Source of the DNA: Nemertoderma westbladi | Taxonomy: Eukaryota; Xenacoelomorpha; Nemertodermatida; Nemertodermatidae | Reading direction: 5' to 3' | Length of the DNA: 51,357 nt | Assembly: GCA_032718475.1 (NCBI GenBank) | Contig: JAUCBJ010006773.1 | Location: 1-51,357 of the forward strand | In this document: in pieces, positions 33,329 through 43,274 of the stretch | Layout: each line of letters starts with the position of its first letter | How positions within the stretch are numbered: position 1 is the stretch's first letter | Program-made: the position numbers and the translations under genes | Notes under the pieces: generated by a model | Seen by the model: the letters and a program-made list of their open reading frames with translations, nothing else | Database searches by the model: none | What the model was told of the DNA's origin: nothing

Positions 33329-34651
33329 CAACCTCTAAGTGCGCTTCAATTCCGCTGGAACTTGATCTATTATCGGGTGTGGGGTGGAGTTATTTTCTTG
33401 GAGTCGGCTTTCCAGGCCGCTCCCTATGGGTATGATGTCACTACCCTCTGGCGTCTCGTGTCGGGCCGATCGTGCGCTTCTCTCACACAATTTTTGTTTC
33501 CCCGACATTCTCACCACTCTAGCTCCGCTCTCTAACTCAACTCGCTCTTATTCTCTCCCCACACCTGAATCGCACTCTTCTCTCTCGCCAACAGCTCCTT
33601 TCACTATCTCCTCTCTACTCCCTGCCACTCTCTAAGGCCCTGACCTCTAATGCTACCCCTGTGCTATCATACTATCTACCTTATCTAAGGTCTAACTTGC
33701 TAACTATCTAGCTTCTCTAACTCTAACTAACTCCTAACTCTACTAACTACTAACTCTACTCTCTGCTAACTCTTACTACTTCTAGCTCTAACTAGAAGCC
33801 TCTAACTTTCTACTAACTCTAACTAGAACTCTCTAACTCTACTACTAAGTCTACTAACTCTTTTCTAACTCTGACTAAAATCCTCCATCTACGTGGCGCT
33901 TGTGGTGCCCACAACCATTCTACTACTACTTCTACTCTGCTACTATCTTTAACTCTAGTAACTCTACTCGACTCCTCTAAGTCTACTGACTCCCTAGCCC
34001 TCTAACTAGAACTCTCTAACTCTACCCACTCTTCTAACTACGTGGCGCTTAGGGTGCCCACAACCCCTTTACTACAATTTCCATCTACGTGGCGCTTCCG
34101 GTGCCCACAACCTCTCTACTACTAACTCTACGTGGCGCTTCCAGTGCCCACAACCCCTCTCTTACTACTTTCTACGTGGCGCTTCCGGTGCCCACAACCT
34201 CTCTACCACTGCTACTTTCTACGTGGCGCTTCCGGTGCCCACGACCCCCCTACTACTACTCGTGGCATGACAATATGCCACACTCCCTTACCCCGCCGCC
34301 TTCTAACTTAACTCCCGGTACTACGTACCCTCTACTCCCGTGGTATGTTTATACCACACTCCCTATACTCCGCCGCCTTCTAACTTTTCTAACTACTTCT
34401 TACTTCTACTAACTATTATTTTAATTATTTAATTATTTATTAATATTTATTTAATAATTAATAATTAATTTTTGTGGGAAGGGCGTCTCACCCCCATTCC
34501 TACCCCCCTCAGTCCAAAACCTTGGACGACTAAACTCTAAGGTGCCCCTTCTTTCAGTAGGCACACTCCCACTGCCCTTCTATACGTCCTCTTACTCTTC
34601 GCCACACCCTCTTCGCCAATTCCACCTGACCAGGAATTGGTTCTCCCGCTT
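33301..34651. repeat. CT-rich low-complexity region replacing the pol 3' half
   Basis: Dominated by CTAACTCTACTAACT-type sequence and by about six spaced copies of a CTACGTGGCGCTTCCGGTGCCCACAACC-like block cut short here to its core TACGTGGCGCTT (near 33890, 34040, 34085, 34127, 34173, 34221). No RT, RNase H or integrase motif is legible on either strand. Confidence 0.75.
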
Positions 34652-35392
34652 TCACCACCCTAAGGTTGGGTCTCTCCACCGTCTTCTTAACTGCTCATCT
34701 CCTGGCATCAAAATGCCACCTCTCTCCTTGTTGTCTCCCGCCGGCAGAATGAATAGAAAGTGAAAGAACAGGCAGAACAGTAGGTACAATAGTAGTCCTA
34801 TCCCTTTCCGTCCTGCCTTCCTTCTCGACTTCCCCCTTGTCGGTATGCCTCCAAACCGGACCTGCGTCTCTTCCGGACACTCCTCTGGACACTCCCCCGG
34901 AGTGTTGTCCTCCGGACACCTCGCCGTCCGCTCCGCTCCATCTCCATACCGATGCTTGCTGGGAAACCTACTCTCCTCTGCCCACTTTCTTACTGTCACC
35001 TCCCTATCTGGCTCTACTATCTCTCGTTTCTCCTCTACTTCCTCTGCGTCTTCGGTGCCTGGTATCATGCACCCAGATGTCTCTGTCACACTGCATGGGA
35101 TGTTGATTTTAACTGGGCCGCTAAGCATCCATCCGAACGGTGTGAGGATCGCCGTCGGGTCCCGCTGCCTGTCTTCGCCGAAGACCGTCTTCCTTCTCTC
35201 ATGGGCCGTCGGGCAGTCCATTCCTACTATAATGGACACCTTCCTAACATCCACCTTTGGTATTGAGAAATCGATACCGTCCAGGAATCTATATTGTTCG
35301 ACCTCAATGTTGGTTGGTCGCCTGGTGTTGATGTTTATCGATTCTATGACGTGGATGGGGTCGATCGTCGCCCCATAGTCGTATCCCGGCAA
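34652..35392 (-). pseudogene. Protease C-terminal part and tail of the BEL/Pao-like polyprotein
   Basis: Continues the gag-protease ORF in another frame, overlapping it at 35304-35392. It reads YRFLDGIDFSIPKVDVRKVS, then IIVGMDCP and ILTPFGWMLSGPV, which are typical of the region after the aspartic protease in BEL/Pao polyproteins, just before RT. Instead of RT it runs through Glu/Arg-rich sequence to a hydrophobic stretch (LLLYLLFCLFFHFLFILPA, about residues 200-218) and stops. The hydrophobic stretch could act as a membrane segment, but may be chance reading of degenerate sequence. Confidence 0.65.
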
Positions 35393-36887
35393 TCGCTGCT
35401 ATCCTGCACCGCCCCGCCCTCGTCTCCAGGACCTCATCTTTACTCGAGACGGTAGTCACCGCCATTCTATTCGGCCTTGTCTTTAGCCCTATCTCTTCGG
35501 CCACCCAGTTCTCCACCAGCGTGAAGGCTGCTCCGCTGTCGACCAGCATTAATGTCGTTACTGATCGACCGCCCTCTCCTGATATCTTTACTGGTACTAC
35601 CCCGAGTAGTACTTTTCTCTTCTTCTCCTCTTCTGTCGTGCTTGTGGCCATTGCCTGGCCTCCAGTCTCGGACTCTCTAACTGCTGTTTCTCTACACTCT
35701 CCGGATCTGTGTCCTTCTACCACACATCGATAACATAGCCCGTTCGCGTCTGTGTAGGCTACACGATCTTGTTTGGGCAACGCTTGCCAGTGCTTACAAC
35801 TCCTGGTCTTATGTGTTCCGTCTCGATGTAATTGACATTCGAATCCTGGATTATAGCGTTCCCTGTATAGTCCCTCACGTATCGCGCCTAGGTTTATATG
35901 TATCGATTTAGTGTTTTGGTTGTCTGTATTCGGCCTACTGGGTCTGTTGGGATTATGTTTATTTATGGTGTTATTTTCTTTCTGTCCCCGCCACGGTGTG
36001 GCCCTACTACCAGCTAACTGTGGACTAGCAGTCCCCTGTGTGGCCGCATGTGGTAGTGACTGTCCCACTCCCGAGAATGGGTCTGTCGGATTATGTTCGG
36101 GTTTAGGCCTGTTGTATTCGATCTTTGGCACCTTCCCCAAACTATCCTCGCTATAGACTGGATCTGTTATTAATTCGGCCTTGTAGTTGAGGAAGCTCGA
36201 CATCTCTTCTAGGCCCGGTTCCGCACCCTTCTTTTCCCGTGTGGAGAAAGCGATTTTCCTCCACTTCCTTCGTAACCAGATCGGCAGTGCCTGCGCTATC
36301 GTGGTGATGTTGTTAGACGCATTGAGTTTGTATGGTGCGTCTAGCGTCTTTAACACGATTAACGCCTTCTCGACCTTGTTCGCAAAGGTCCTTATGCTAA
36401 CGGGATTATCCTGTAGGCCACCCGATGTTATGCCTCTCAGGGTCTTGGCCGGGTGCCCGTATTCCCTATCTAGCGCCCGCCATGCTGTTGTGAAGCCGCC
36501 CTCGATACCCTGGTATTGCCTCACGATGTCGTATGCTGGGCCTCCTGTATATACTTGCAGATATTTTAGGCACTCCGCCTGCGTCAAGTTCTTTGTTAGT
36601 ATTTCATTACTATACATACGCCGAAACTGTAGGTATTCTTCCGGCCTACTCCCATCGAATTTAAACGGTTCCACGGGTGGTAACTCGATCCTAGTTTTTA
36701 ATGCATCGATTAATGTGGCCATTCCCATCGCTTGCGCTTCTAATGGGTTCGATGGATGTTGTGTAGTTTCTCCAGTTGGGTGCGATCCGTCCGTCCTATC
36801 TGTTGACTTTGCTTGTTGCGTCGGATATATCATTGGGGGTAACGGCCCCCTCCATATTTCCGTGTCGCACGACTTGTTCTCGTCCAA
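35304..36887 (-). CDS. BEL/Pao-like gag with zinc knuckle and aspartic protease
   Basis: 527 codons. Residues about 70-150 (LPPVEPFKFDGSRPEEYLQF, then TTAWRALDREYGHPAKTL) match the BEL/Pao gag core. Residues 351-364 form a C/H-rich cluster, and 385-398 (CYRCVVEGHRSGEC) are an exact CX2CX4HX4C zinc knuckle for nucleic-acid packaging. The retroviral-type protease signature LMLVDSGAAFTLV has its catalytic DSG at 450-452. The first Met (36887) follows a G-run at 36964-36953, across which an upstream frame joins; the natural protein probably starts at 39377. The frame is lost near 35304 to the next segment. Confidence 0.82.
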   Translation of the reverse strand: MDENKSCDTEIWRGPLPPMIYPTQQAKSTDRTDGSHPTGETTQHPSNPLEAQAMGMATLIDALKTRIELPPVEPFKFDGSRPEEYLQFRRMYSNEILTKNLTQAECLKYLQVYTGGPAYDIVRQYQGIEGGFTTAWRALDREYGHPAKTLRGITSGGLQDNPVSIRTFANKVEKALIVLKTLDAPYKLNASNNITTIAQALPIWLRRKWRKIAFSTREKKGAEPGLEEMSSFLNYKAELITDPVYSEDSLGKVPKIEYNRPKPEHNPTDPFSGVGQSLPHAATQGTASPQLAGSRATPWRGQKENNTINKHNPNRPSRPNTDNQNTKSIHINLGAIREGLYRERYNPGFECQLHRDGTHKTRSCKHWQALPKQDRVAYTDANGLCYRCVVEGHRSGECRETAVRESETGGQAMATSTTEEEKKRKVLLGVVPVKISGEGGRSVTTLMLVDSGAAFTLVENWVAEEIGLKTRPNRMAVTTVSSKDEVLETRAGRCRIAAIAGIRLWGDDRPHPRHRIDKHQHQATNQH

Positions 36888-36945
36888 GGGGTTCGATGTT
36901 CTCGCTCCTATTGGGGTATATTGTTGATATTGTGATGGGGGAATG

Positions 36946-38182
36946 TCACCCTGTCCCCCCCCCCACCGGTATGTTTAGTACTGGGGTTAATGTTAATATA
37001 TTGGGGCCCATACATCTATCCGCAATAATTCCCCCCTCCCCTGGATATATGTAATGTCCTTGTGTATTATAGTCATGCTGCTGTACCGGTACCGATATAG
37101 GCCTATCTGCTTCTTGCCTACCTACCGGTATGTACTCCGCGACTTCCGGGTTTAATCCCGTCGTTCGCACTACCCTATTGCCTACTCTATCTCTCCCAGC
37201 ATGGCCTATAATAGTATGTGCAGTAAGGCCTACAGTATGTCCTGCAGTCTGCATGTGCCCTTCCAAACCGAAGTTTATTCTTCGCGAATCTCGAATCTCC
37301 CCGCGACTACCGTACTCTCGATCGGCAGCTACATCCCGTCGGGAAGCTTCTCTTCGATCCCCTATCCTGCTCTCGTCTTCGCATCGGTACGTCCTGTACC
37401 CCTCTCTTGGCGTGCGGTGCGTTTCTCCGGGGCGACGGCAATCTCCCGAAGTTCGACCCCACTGACTCCCTAACTCCATCTCTACTAGCGACGGCTCCTA
37501 TCCGTCCTCGCTCTCCGGTTGCTCCTAGCAACGACTCTTCTATTATCTTCCCTTCTTCTCTCTTTGACCTCTCGGTTAAACTCTGCTAATCTTCTTCTAT
37601 CTTCGACCTCTCTATTAAACTCTACTAATCTTCTTCTATCTTCGACCTCTCTATTAAACTCTACTAATCTTCTCTCTTCTGACTGGGCTCGACGTTCCGT
37701 CGCCCGCCCTCTCGCGACGTCAACCTGTCTCTCTCTGCTCGATCGCACGCCGCTGGGGATACTCGCAATCCCCCTATTACTCTCCGTCGCCGGGTGTTGC
37801 GGTTTACCTAATTCGGCCCGCGCATTATCCGCCGACGCCTGTGGGACACTCCCTGCCCCCCCTCTCTCGCTACTAATCCCTCGCGGTGGGGTGCCCGTAG
37901 CCCCCCCCCCCCCACCCGCTACTTCTAACTTCACTATCTCTTACTACACTTCTGCGTCCCTCTTGTCGGACACTCTCTACCCCCTTTCTCTCGCCACTAA
38001 TCTTCTGTGGTGGGGCGCCCGTAGCCCCCCCCCCCCCCCCACCCGCCACTTCTAACTTCACTACCTCTTACTACACTTCTACACCCCTCTTGTGGGGCAT
38101 TCTCTGCCCCCCCTCTCTCGCCGCTAATCTCATGTGGTGGGGCGCCCGTAGCCCCCCCCCCACCCGCCACATCTAACTTCAA
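36946..38182 (-). pseudogene. Repeat-rich middle part of gag, broken at poly-G tracts
   Basis: Four minus-strand frames follow one another (38182-37997, 38061-37873, 37934-37485, 37479-36946). The first three each begin with MKLxVAGGGG..ATGxPP in a ~120-bp tandem unit that contains a G-run of 10 to 16. Each frame is lost exactly where it re-enters the next G-run. 37680-37560 holds three 39-bp units encoding RRRLVEFNREVED. Original coding was probably continuous and Gly/Arg/Glu-rich. Breaks are due to homopolymer length change, real or a sequencing error. Confidence 0.6.
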
Positions 38183-39377
38183 TATCTCTTACTTCGTCTC
38201 TACACCCCTCTCTAGTCGACACACTGTCTCTACTGCGGCCGGGTCTATTCACCCCCGCCTCTCTCTCTACTACTGCGTGGCCCATCAGGCCCACTTCGGG
38301 TTGGCTCAACCCCGCTACCTCCTGCCTACCAACTACGTGGCCTACCAGGCCGCCGTCGGGTTGGCTCAACCCCGCCACCTCCTGCCTACTAACTGCGTGG
38401 CCTACCATGCCCCCGTCTGCCGGGTTATGTATGTCCGACATGCTCACATTAATAGCACCATTCCCAATATTATTCGTTAAGTCAATTAAATTATTAGAAT
38501 TTGAAACAGGATTATTATTTAAATTATTTAAATTAGAATTATTTTAATTATTCTGAATATTTGAATTAATATTACTATTTGAATTTAAACTTAAACCACT
38601 ACTACCAGGTAAAATATTTCCTGTAATAAAGGGATTAGGGTTATTTACTACGGTACTATTAATACCAACATTTCCTAACGTACTACTACTACCCCCCTCG
38701 CCCGTACGGCTACTGTACGTGTACCGCACGCTCTGTTCTCTTGCCTCACGCTCTTCGCGTTCACTCTCTTGCTCCTTCCTTCTCCCCATTATCCACTCTA
38801 ATTTCTCTCTAGTTCTCTCTAATATCTCTCTAGTTTTTAATTCATACGCTGCCAGATTTATCTCCTGCACCCTTCTTTCTTTTGCGGAGGATGTAGCAGA
38901 CTTATCGGTTGCGACGGACTCCCGCCGCCCCTCCGTCCTACTAACTTTCCCCCGCTTTCCGGGGTCCTCGCTGACCGACGAGGCCGAATCCTCGGAGCTA
39001 ACCTCGGATTCGCCCTCGTGCGGTCCCGCCCAACCCACTAACTTAACTTCCCTGGCATCGACTAAGTATGGCCCTATGTACACTACACCAGGCCCCATAC
39101 CCCTACGTTCCCATAGCCCAAACAGTTCGAAGGCAACCCCTCTCGCTCTCTCCTCGGCCAGTTCTCCCTGCCCAGAACGCACTAGGTAATCAAAGTATCT
39201 GTTCGACTCACCTAGTCGTCTCCTCAACTTCACCTGGTCTATCTCAGCCCCTCCTCTAGCTTCCTTCAGTTGTTCCCGGGTCGCGGCGTAGGCTCGTCGG
39301 AGCCGGACGACCCCGACGTCCTCGTCGTCGACATCTCCTCTCTCCCTCCGGGTTCGGCGTCGTACCGTCGGCTCCAC
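38130..39377 (-). CDS. N-terminal gag-like ORF of the LTR element (one internal stop)
   Basis: From ATG at 39377 the frame is open to TAA at 38546-38544 (277 codons), then open again in the same frame to 38130, so a single stop interrupts it. The first half is Arg/Glu-rich with a likely helical part (TREQLKEARGGAEIDQVKLR, YFDYLVRSGQGELAEERARG) and a Gly-Trp segment around GPYLVDAREVKLVGWAGP. A Ser-rich acidic part and a long charged helix (ELKTREILERTREKLEWIMG) follow, then an Asn/Ser-rich stretch around the stop. After it lie two 60-bp units (QEVAGLSQPDGGLVGHVVGR). I cannot name domains; position after the 5' LTR suggests the N-terminal part of gag. Confidence 0.6.
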
Positions 39378-39737
39378 CGTTGCCGTTCCGGTGGGCCGTT
39401 CGTCGCCCTCAACCTCTCGCTGGCCGGCGACATCGGCACGTCGACCGCCGTCGTGTGTCGACTCGTCTCTCTCCTCCCCCGTCTTGCTCTCTCCTCTACT
39501 CGACTCGCTCTCTCGCTGTAGACGGCCCCCCTCGCCTCGGATCGCCGGGTCGCTCGTTGTCGACGTGTCTGGCGTCGTTGGTCGGTGCCGTCTCGCCGTG
39601 GCCTCGCGGATCGTTAGATCGTCGTCCGGAGCCGCGGCGGTGTCGTCTTCTCTTCTCGACTCATCTTTACCTTAGTAGCTGTCAGTCACAGTTCGGCAGG
39701 CCTAGTGTTAAGACTGTAGGCCTTGGTATGTTAAGAC

Positions 39738-40294
39738 TGTGACGGGATCCGAGAGGATCCCGGTTTATCCGGTGTTGTTTCGTACGCGTCAGCCGCACCG
39801 TGTGATGGAAAAGGAGTTTGTTGTTCCAGTATTGTTAATAATATGAAATAGGTGATAGCATATACAGATATAGATTGACAGATAGCACCAATGACTGAAT
39901 ACTGCTGGTAATATGGGTGACGGTGGCGACGGACGGTCTTAACAGTCACCGTACTGCCTGCCTGCACTGGGATGACTACTGAGTAAACTAAACTGAATAG
40001 GGAAGCACCAACAGGTAATATACTGCACAGTTGGCCATATTACTGTACCTAGTCGATGCTGTCCCCCCATTGGCTAATATCCCACTTCTCGCCCTTTGGA
40101 GTGTTTCCCTTCACTCCTTGTGTTCTCTCTCGGTTAGGGGTTTGGCCCCTGACCCCTATTGTGTGTTTCTCCTTCCCACTTTATTGGGGTGACACGAGGT
40201 TGATATTGGTAATCAACCTCGTGCTCCCAATATTGCTTTACGGTTTAATGGCTCACTTTATGGGGTTTGGTGAGGCGGAATTGATTCGCTAACA
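39738..40294 (-). repeat. 5' LTR (element sense is minus)
   Basis: 557 bases, the partner of 32734-33290. The same TGT...ACA ends and the perfect stem at 40193-40223. It is followed on the right by the TSD ATTTT and, at once, by a 10-bp satellite. Confidence 0.95.
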
Positions 40295-40300
40295 ATTTTG

Positions 40301-41754
40301 GTTGCTCATTGTTGCTCGTTGTTGCTCATTATTACTCGTTGTTGTACTTTATTATTGCTCGTTGTTGCTCATTGTTGCTCGTTGTTGCCCTTTTTTGCTC
40401 GTTTTTTCTCATTGTTGCTCGTTTTTGCTCGTTGTTACTCTTTGTTGCTCATTGTTGTTCGTTGTTGCTCATTGTTGCTCGTTGTTGCCCATTGTTACTC
40501 GTTGTTGTACTTTATTATTGCTCGTTGTTGCTCATTATTGCTCGTTGTTGCTCATTGTTGTTCGTTGTTTCTCATTGTTGCTCATTGTTGTACTTTATTA
40601 ATGCTCGTTGTTGCTCATTGTTGCTCATTGTTACTCGTTGTTGTACTTTATTATTGCTCATTGTTCCTTGTTGGTGCTCATTGTTGTGCTTTATTATTGC
40701 TCGTTGTTGTTCATTGTTGCTCGTTGTTGCTAATTGTTGCTCGTTGTTGCTCATTGTTGTTCTTTGTTTCTCATTGTTGATCATTGTTGTACTTTATTAA
40801 TGCTCGTTGTTGCTGTTTGTTGTAATTATTATTGCTCGTTGTTGCTCATTGTTGCTCATTGTTGCTTATTGTTATTGTTGCTCGTTGTTGCTCATTGTTG
40901 TTCGTTGTCTGGTTGTTGCTCATTGTTTCTCGTTGTTGCTCATTATTGTTACTCGTTGTTGTACTTTATTATTGCTCGTTGTTGCTCATTGTTGCTCATT
41001 GTTGATCGTTGTTGCTCATTGTTGCTCGTTGTTGTTCATTGTTGCTCATTGTTACTCGTTGTTGTACTTTATTATTGCTCATTGTTGCTCGTTGTTGCTC
41101 ATTATTGTTACTCGTTGTTGTACTTTATTATTGCTCGTTGTTGCTCATTGTTGCTCGTTGTTGCTCATTATTACTCGATGTTGTACTTTATTATTGCTCG
41201 TTGTTGCTCATTGTTGCTCGTTGTTGCCCTTTTTTGCTCGTTTTTTCTCATTGTTGCTCGTTTTTGCTCGTTGTTACTCTTTGTTGCTCATTGTTGTTCG
41301 TTGTTGCTCTTTGTTGCTCGTTGTTGCTCATTGTTGCTTATTGTTATTGTTGCTCGTTGTTGCTCATTGTTGTTCGTTGTCTGGTTGTTGCTCATTGTTG
41401 CTCGTTGTTGCTCATTATTGTTACTCGTTGTTGTACTTTATTATTGCTCGTTGTTGCTCATTGTTGCTCATTGTTGATCGTTGTTGCTCATTGTTGCTCG
41501 TTGTTGTTCATTGTTGCTCGTTGTTGCTCATTGTTACTCGTTGTTGTACTTTATTATTGCTCATTGTTGCTCGTTGTTGCTCATTGTTGCTCATTGTTGT
41601 TCGTTGTTGATCATTGTTGCTCATTGTTACTCTTTGTTGTACTTTATTATTGTTCGTTTTTGCTCGTTGTTGCTCATTGTTGCTCATTGTTGCTCATTGT
41701 TGCTCGTTGTTACTCATTGTTGCTCGTTGTTGATCATTGTTGCTCGTTGTGAAT
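40301..41754. repeat. 10-bp satellite (GTTGCTCRTT) with higher-order blocks
   Basis: About 145 units of GTTGCTCATT/GTTGCTCGTT alternating, broken by recurring GTTGTACTTTATTATT blocks. Larger segments are duplicated: about 40370-40480 recurs at 41217-41310, and about 40853-40960 recurs at 41331-41430 including the odd CGTTGTCTGGTTG variant. All three forward frames are free of stops over most of the array, giving overlapping ORFs of Leu, Cys, Ser and Val that I do not call genes. It starts within a few bases of the LTR element's target duplication. Confidence 0.96.
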
Positions 41755-41756
41755 TT

Positions 41757-42173
41757 TAGCACCTACCATTGAATCAACAGATCAAGTTTTTCAATCAAAT
41801 TTTTGTGCATGTGTCTACCTTTTTCAAACACACATCTTATTCCCAATTATGTAACTAAGAAAGCGAAACTTGAAAAAGGCGGACAGACCAATTGCTACAA
41901 ACTGCTTTGCATAATACGTTTCTTATTGGTCTGTCCGTTGTCCATGTTTTCTGTGTCCAGTCCACCTTTTTCGAACACTTCCCTATAGCTGTATAGCTGT
42001 ATAGGGCAGGGCTTATCTCTGGTTCTGCAATGAGTGTAGGACGTAGGTCAATAGGTAGGACTAGGCCTATCCAGCTTGAGATAACATTTTGTTTCTGTAG
42101 GCCTACTACAGACTAGACTACAGTACTACTCAGAACCGAGAACACTGGCAACTGGGCTTTTCTCTTTTAGGTA
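41757..42173. other. Upstream region of the first DnaJ gene
   Basis: Contains a perfect 12-bp inverted repeat GGACAGACCAAT (41881-41892) with its complement at 41925-41936, loop 32 bases. It ends in CTTTTCTCTTTTAG (acceptor AG at 42169-42170) three bases before the ATG at 42174, so the mRNA probably has a spliced 5' leader. No promoter element is identified. Confidence 0.5.
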
Positions 42174-42911
42174 ATGCTTCGTTTTTTGTCTCCTCGAATA
42201 AACCTTTACCGTTTCACCCGCCCTTCCGTGACTCTGTTGCATCGGTACCGGTTCAACTACCATCATTCCCACCCCAATCCCAAAGTAAACCCGAACTGTT
42301 CCTACAGCAGTTGGAGAAACCGCGGCACTCACTACCAGACTCTGGGAGTCCACAGAGGATCCACCCACGAACAGATTAAATCCGCATTCTTCGCCCTTTC
42401 CAAAGAGTTACATCCGGACTCGAACCCGAGCGTAAAGGACTCGGAAGGTTTCGTACGAATAACTGAGGCCTACGCGGTCCTCGGACGTAAAGAATCGCGG
42501 CGGCTCTACGACGCAAAGTTGGATCAATCAGTGATAAACGAATCGGAGGCGTGGAGATTTAACTACCGGCCACCGCAATACGATTACAGAAAACCTTCCG
42601 ACGAAACATTCGGACATCAGTACCGGTACGGTAGGCGTAACACCTTTGCACAAGTATTCTGGGAGGTTGTTTATAGACTTATTCACCCTAATAGATTGCG
42701 TAATCATTTGTATCAACTAGCGATCGTGGTTTTCGCGATAACGTTTATGGTAACGATTCTGCGGTCAGTGCTACACCGCGCACAGCTCATGCGAAATGGC
42801 GAGGCGGTCCATTGCCAGGCAACACGTCGTCATGGTAACGGACTGCGGGTAACTGACGATTATAATTTGTACCAGAATTACTTAGAACAGCTGCAAAATC
42901 GTCGCGAGTAA
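42174..42911 (+). CDS. DNAJC4-like J-domain protein with one membrane segment
   Basis: 245 codons in one exon. Residues 1-50 are basic and Tyr/His-rich with no acidic residue, compatible with a mitochondrial targeting sequence. The J domain lies at about 53-115 (HYQTLGV...SAFFALSKELHPD; HPD at 80-82; ITEAYAVLGRKESRRLYD). The SKELHPD and SEAY.VL..ESRR.YD type resembles DNAJC4. A hydrophobic helix follows at about 180-199 (LYQLAIVVFAITFMVTILRS). HPD is needed to stimulate Hsp70 ATPase, so it should be an active co-chaperone anchored in a membrane. The start is supported by a splice acceptor three bases upstream. A second gene of the same type begins 96 bases after the stop. DNAJC30 is the main alternative. 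Confidence 0.85.
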   Translation: MLRFLSPRINLYRFTRPSVTLLHRYRFNYHHSHPNPKVNPNCSYSSWRNRGTHYQTLGVHRGSTHEQIKSAFFALSKELHPDSNPSVKDSEGFVRITEAYAVLGRKESRRLYDAKLDQSVINESEAWRFNYRPPQYDYRKPSDETFGHQYRYGRRNTFAQVFWEVVYRLIHPNRLRNHLYQLAIVVFAITFMVTILRSVLHRAQLMRNGEAVHCQATRRHGNGLRVTDDYNLYQNYLEQLQNRRE

Positions 42912-43007
42912 TTTATTAATATACAAATTTTTTATCAGAGGACAGGTGGAACGATTCATAATTTAATTTATTGAATAAATTCGAGGAATTATTTTACCCC
43001 TTATTGT

Positions 43008-43133
43008 ATGGAATTAGTATCTGTTTGTTTGAGTGGTAAATCGATTGGTTTGCTAACCAGTCGGAAGTTAGTTACCCGCCAATATCGGAAGAATTACTAC
43101 GATATATTGGGGGTCTCTAGAACAGCCACTAAG
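43008..43133 (+). CDS. Second DNAJC4-like gene, exon 1
   Basis: ATG at 43008; 42 codons, ending ...NYYDILGVSRTATK in phase 0 before the donor GTGGGT at 43134. It encodes a short basic N-terminus and helix I of the J domain. In-frame reading past the donor hits TAG at 43143-43145. The exon/intron junction is reiterated six more times downstream (to 43274). There is no clear acceptor just before the ATG, but a good one (TTTTTTATCAG) lies at about 42937, just after the first gene's stop. Confidence 0.75.
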
Positions 43134-43274
43134 GTGGGTGAGTAGAACAGCCACAAATTGAGTAGGACAGTCATAAGTGTGAGTAGATCTGTCCATAAGG
43201 TGAGTCGAACAGCCACAAAGGTGAGTAGATCTGCCAATAAGGTTAGTAGAACAGCGACATCCACTAAGGTGAGT
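43119..43274 (+). repeat. Seven tandem copies of the exon 1 / 5' splice-site junction
   Basis: Units of 20-27 bases starting at 43119, 43144, 43164, 43185, 43206, 43227 and 43248, of the type AGAACAGCCACTAAGGTGAGT. The first spans the real junction. Units 4, 5 and 7 carry perfect AAG|GTGAGT donors (GT at 43200, 43221, 43269), and unit 6 AAG|GTTAGT (43242); these look stronger than the donor AAG|GTGGGT that keeps the frame. Confidence 0.9.

Larger units (their letters stand above)
32734..40294 (-). mobile_element. BEL/Pao-like LTR element, complete ends, no RT or integrase
   Basis: The element is 7,561 bases long, with identical-length LTRs at both ends and the 5-bp target duplication ATTTT at 32729-32733 and 40295-40299. 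Coding is on the minus strand: an N-terminal gag-like ORF (39377-38130), repeat-rich gag parts, a BEL/Pao-type gag core with zinc knuckle and aspartic protease (36887-34652). About 1.35 kb of CT-rich, repeat-laden DNA (34651-33301) then stands where RT, RNase H and integrase should be. A polypurine tract abuts the 3' LTR (33291-33300). The LTRs differ at about three sites, so insertion was recent. Mobility would have to be supplied in trans by an autonomous relative. No classical TGG primer-binding site is evident next to the 5' LTR. Confidence 0.92.

Noticed and set aside
34837-39742. Plus-strand Ser/Leu/Pro-rich ORFs across the LTR element
   Set aside because: Shadows of the minus-strand gag and protease and of CT-rich repeats.
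40298-41759. Leu/Cys/Ser/Val-rich ORFs up to 267 codons that mimic membrane proteins
   Set aside because: Pure readings of the 10-bp satellite in all frames.
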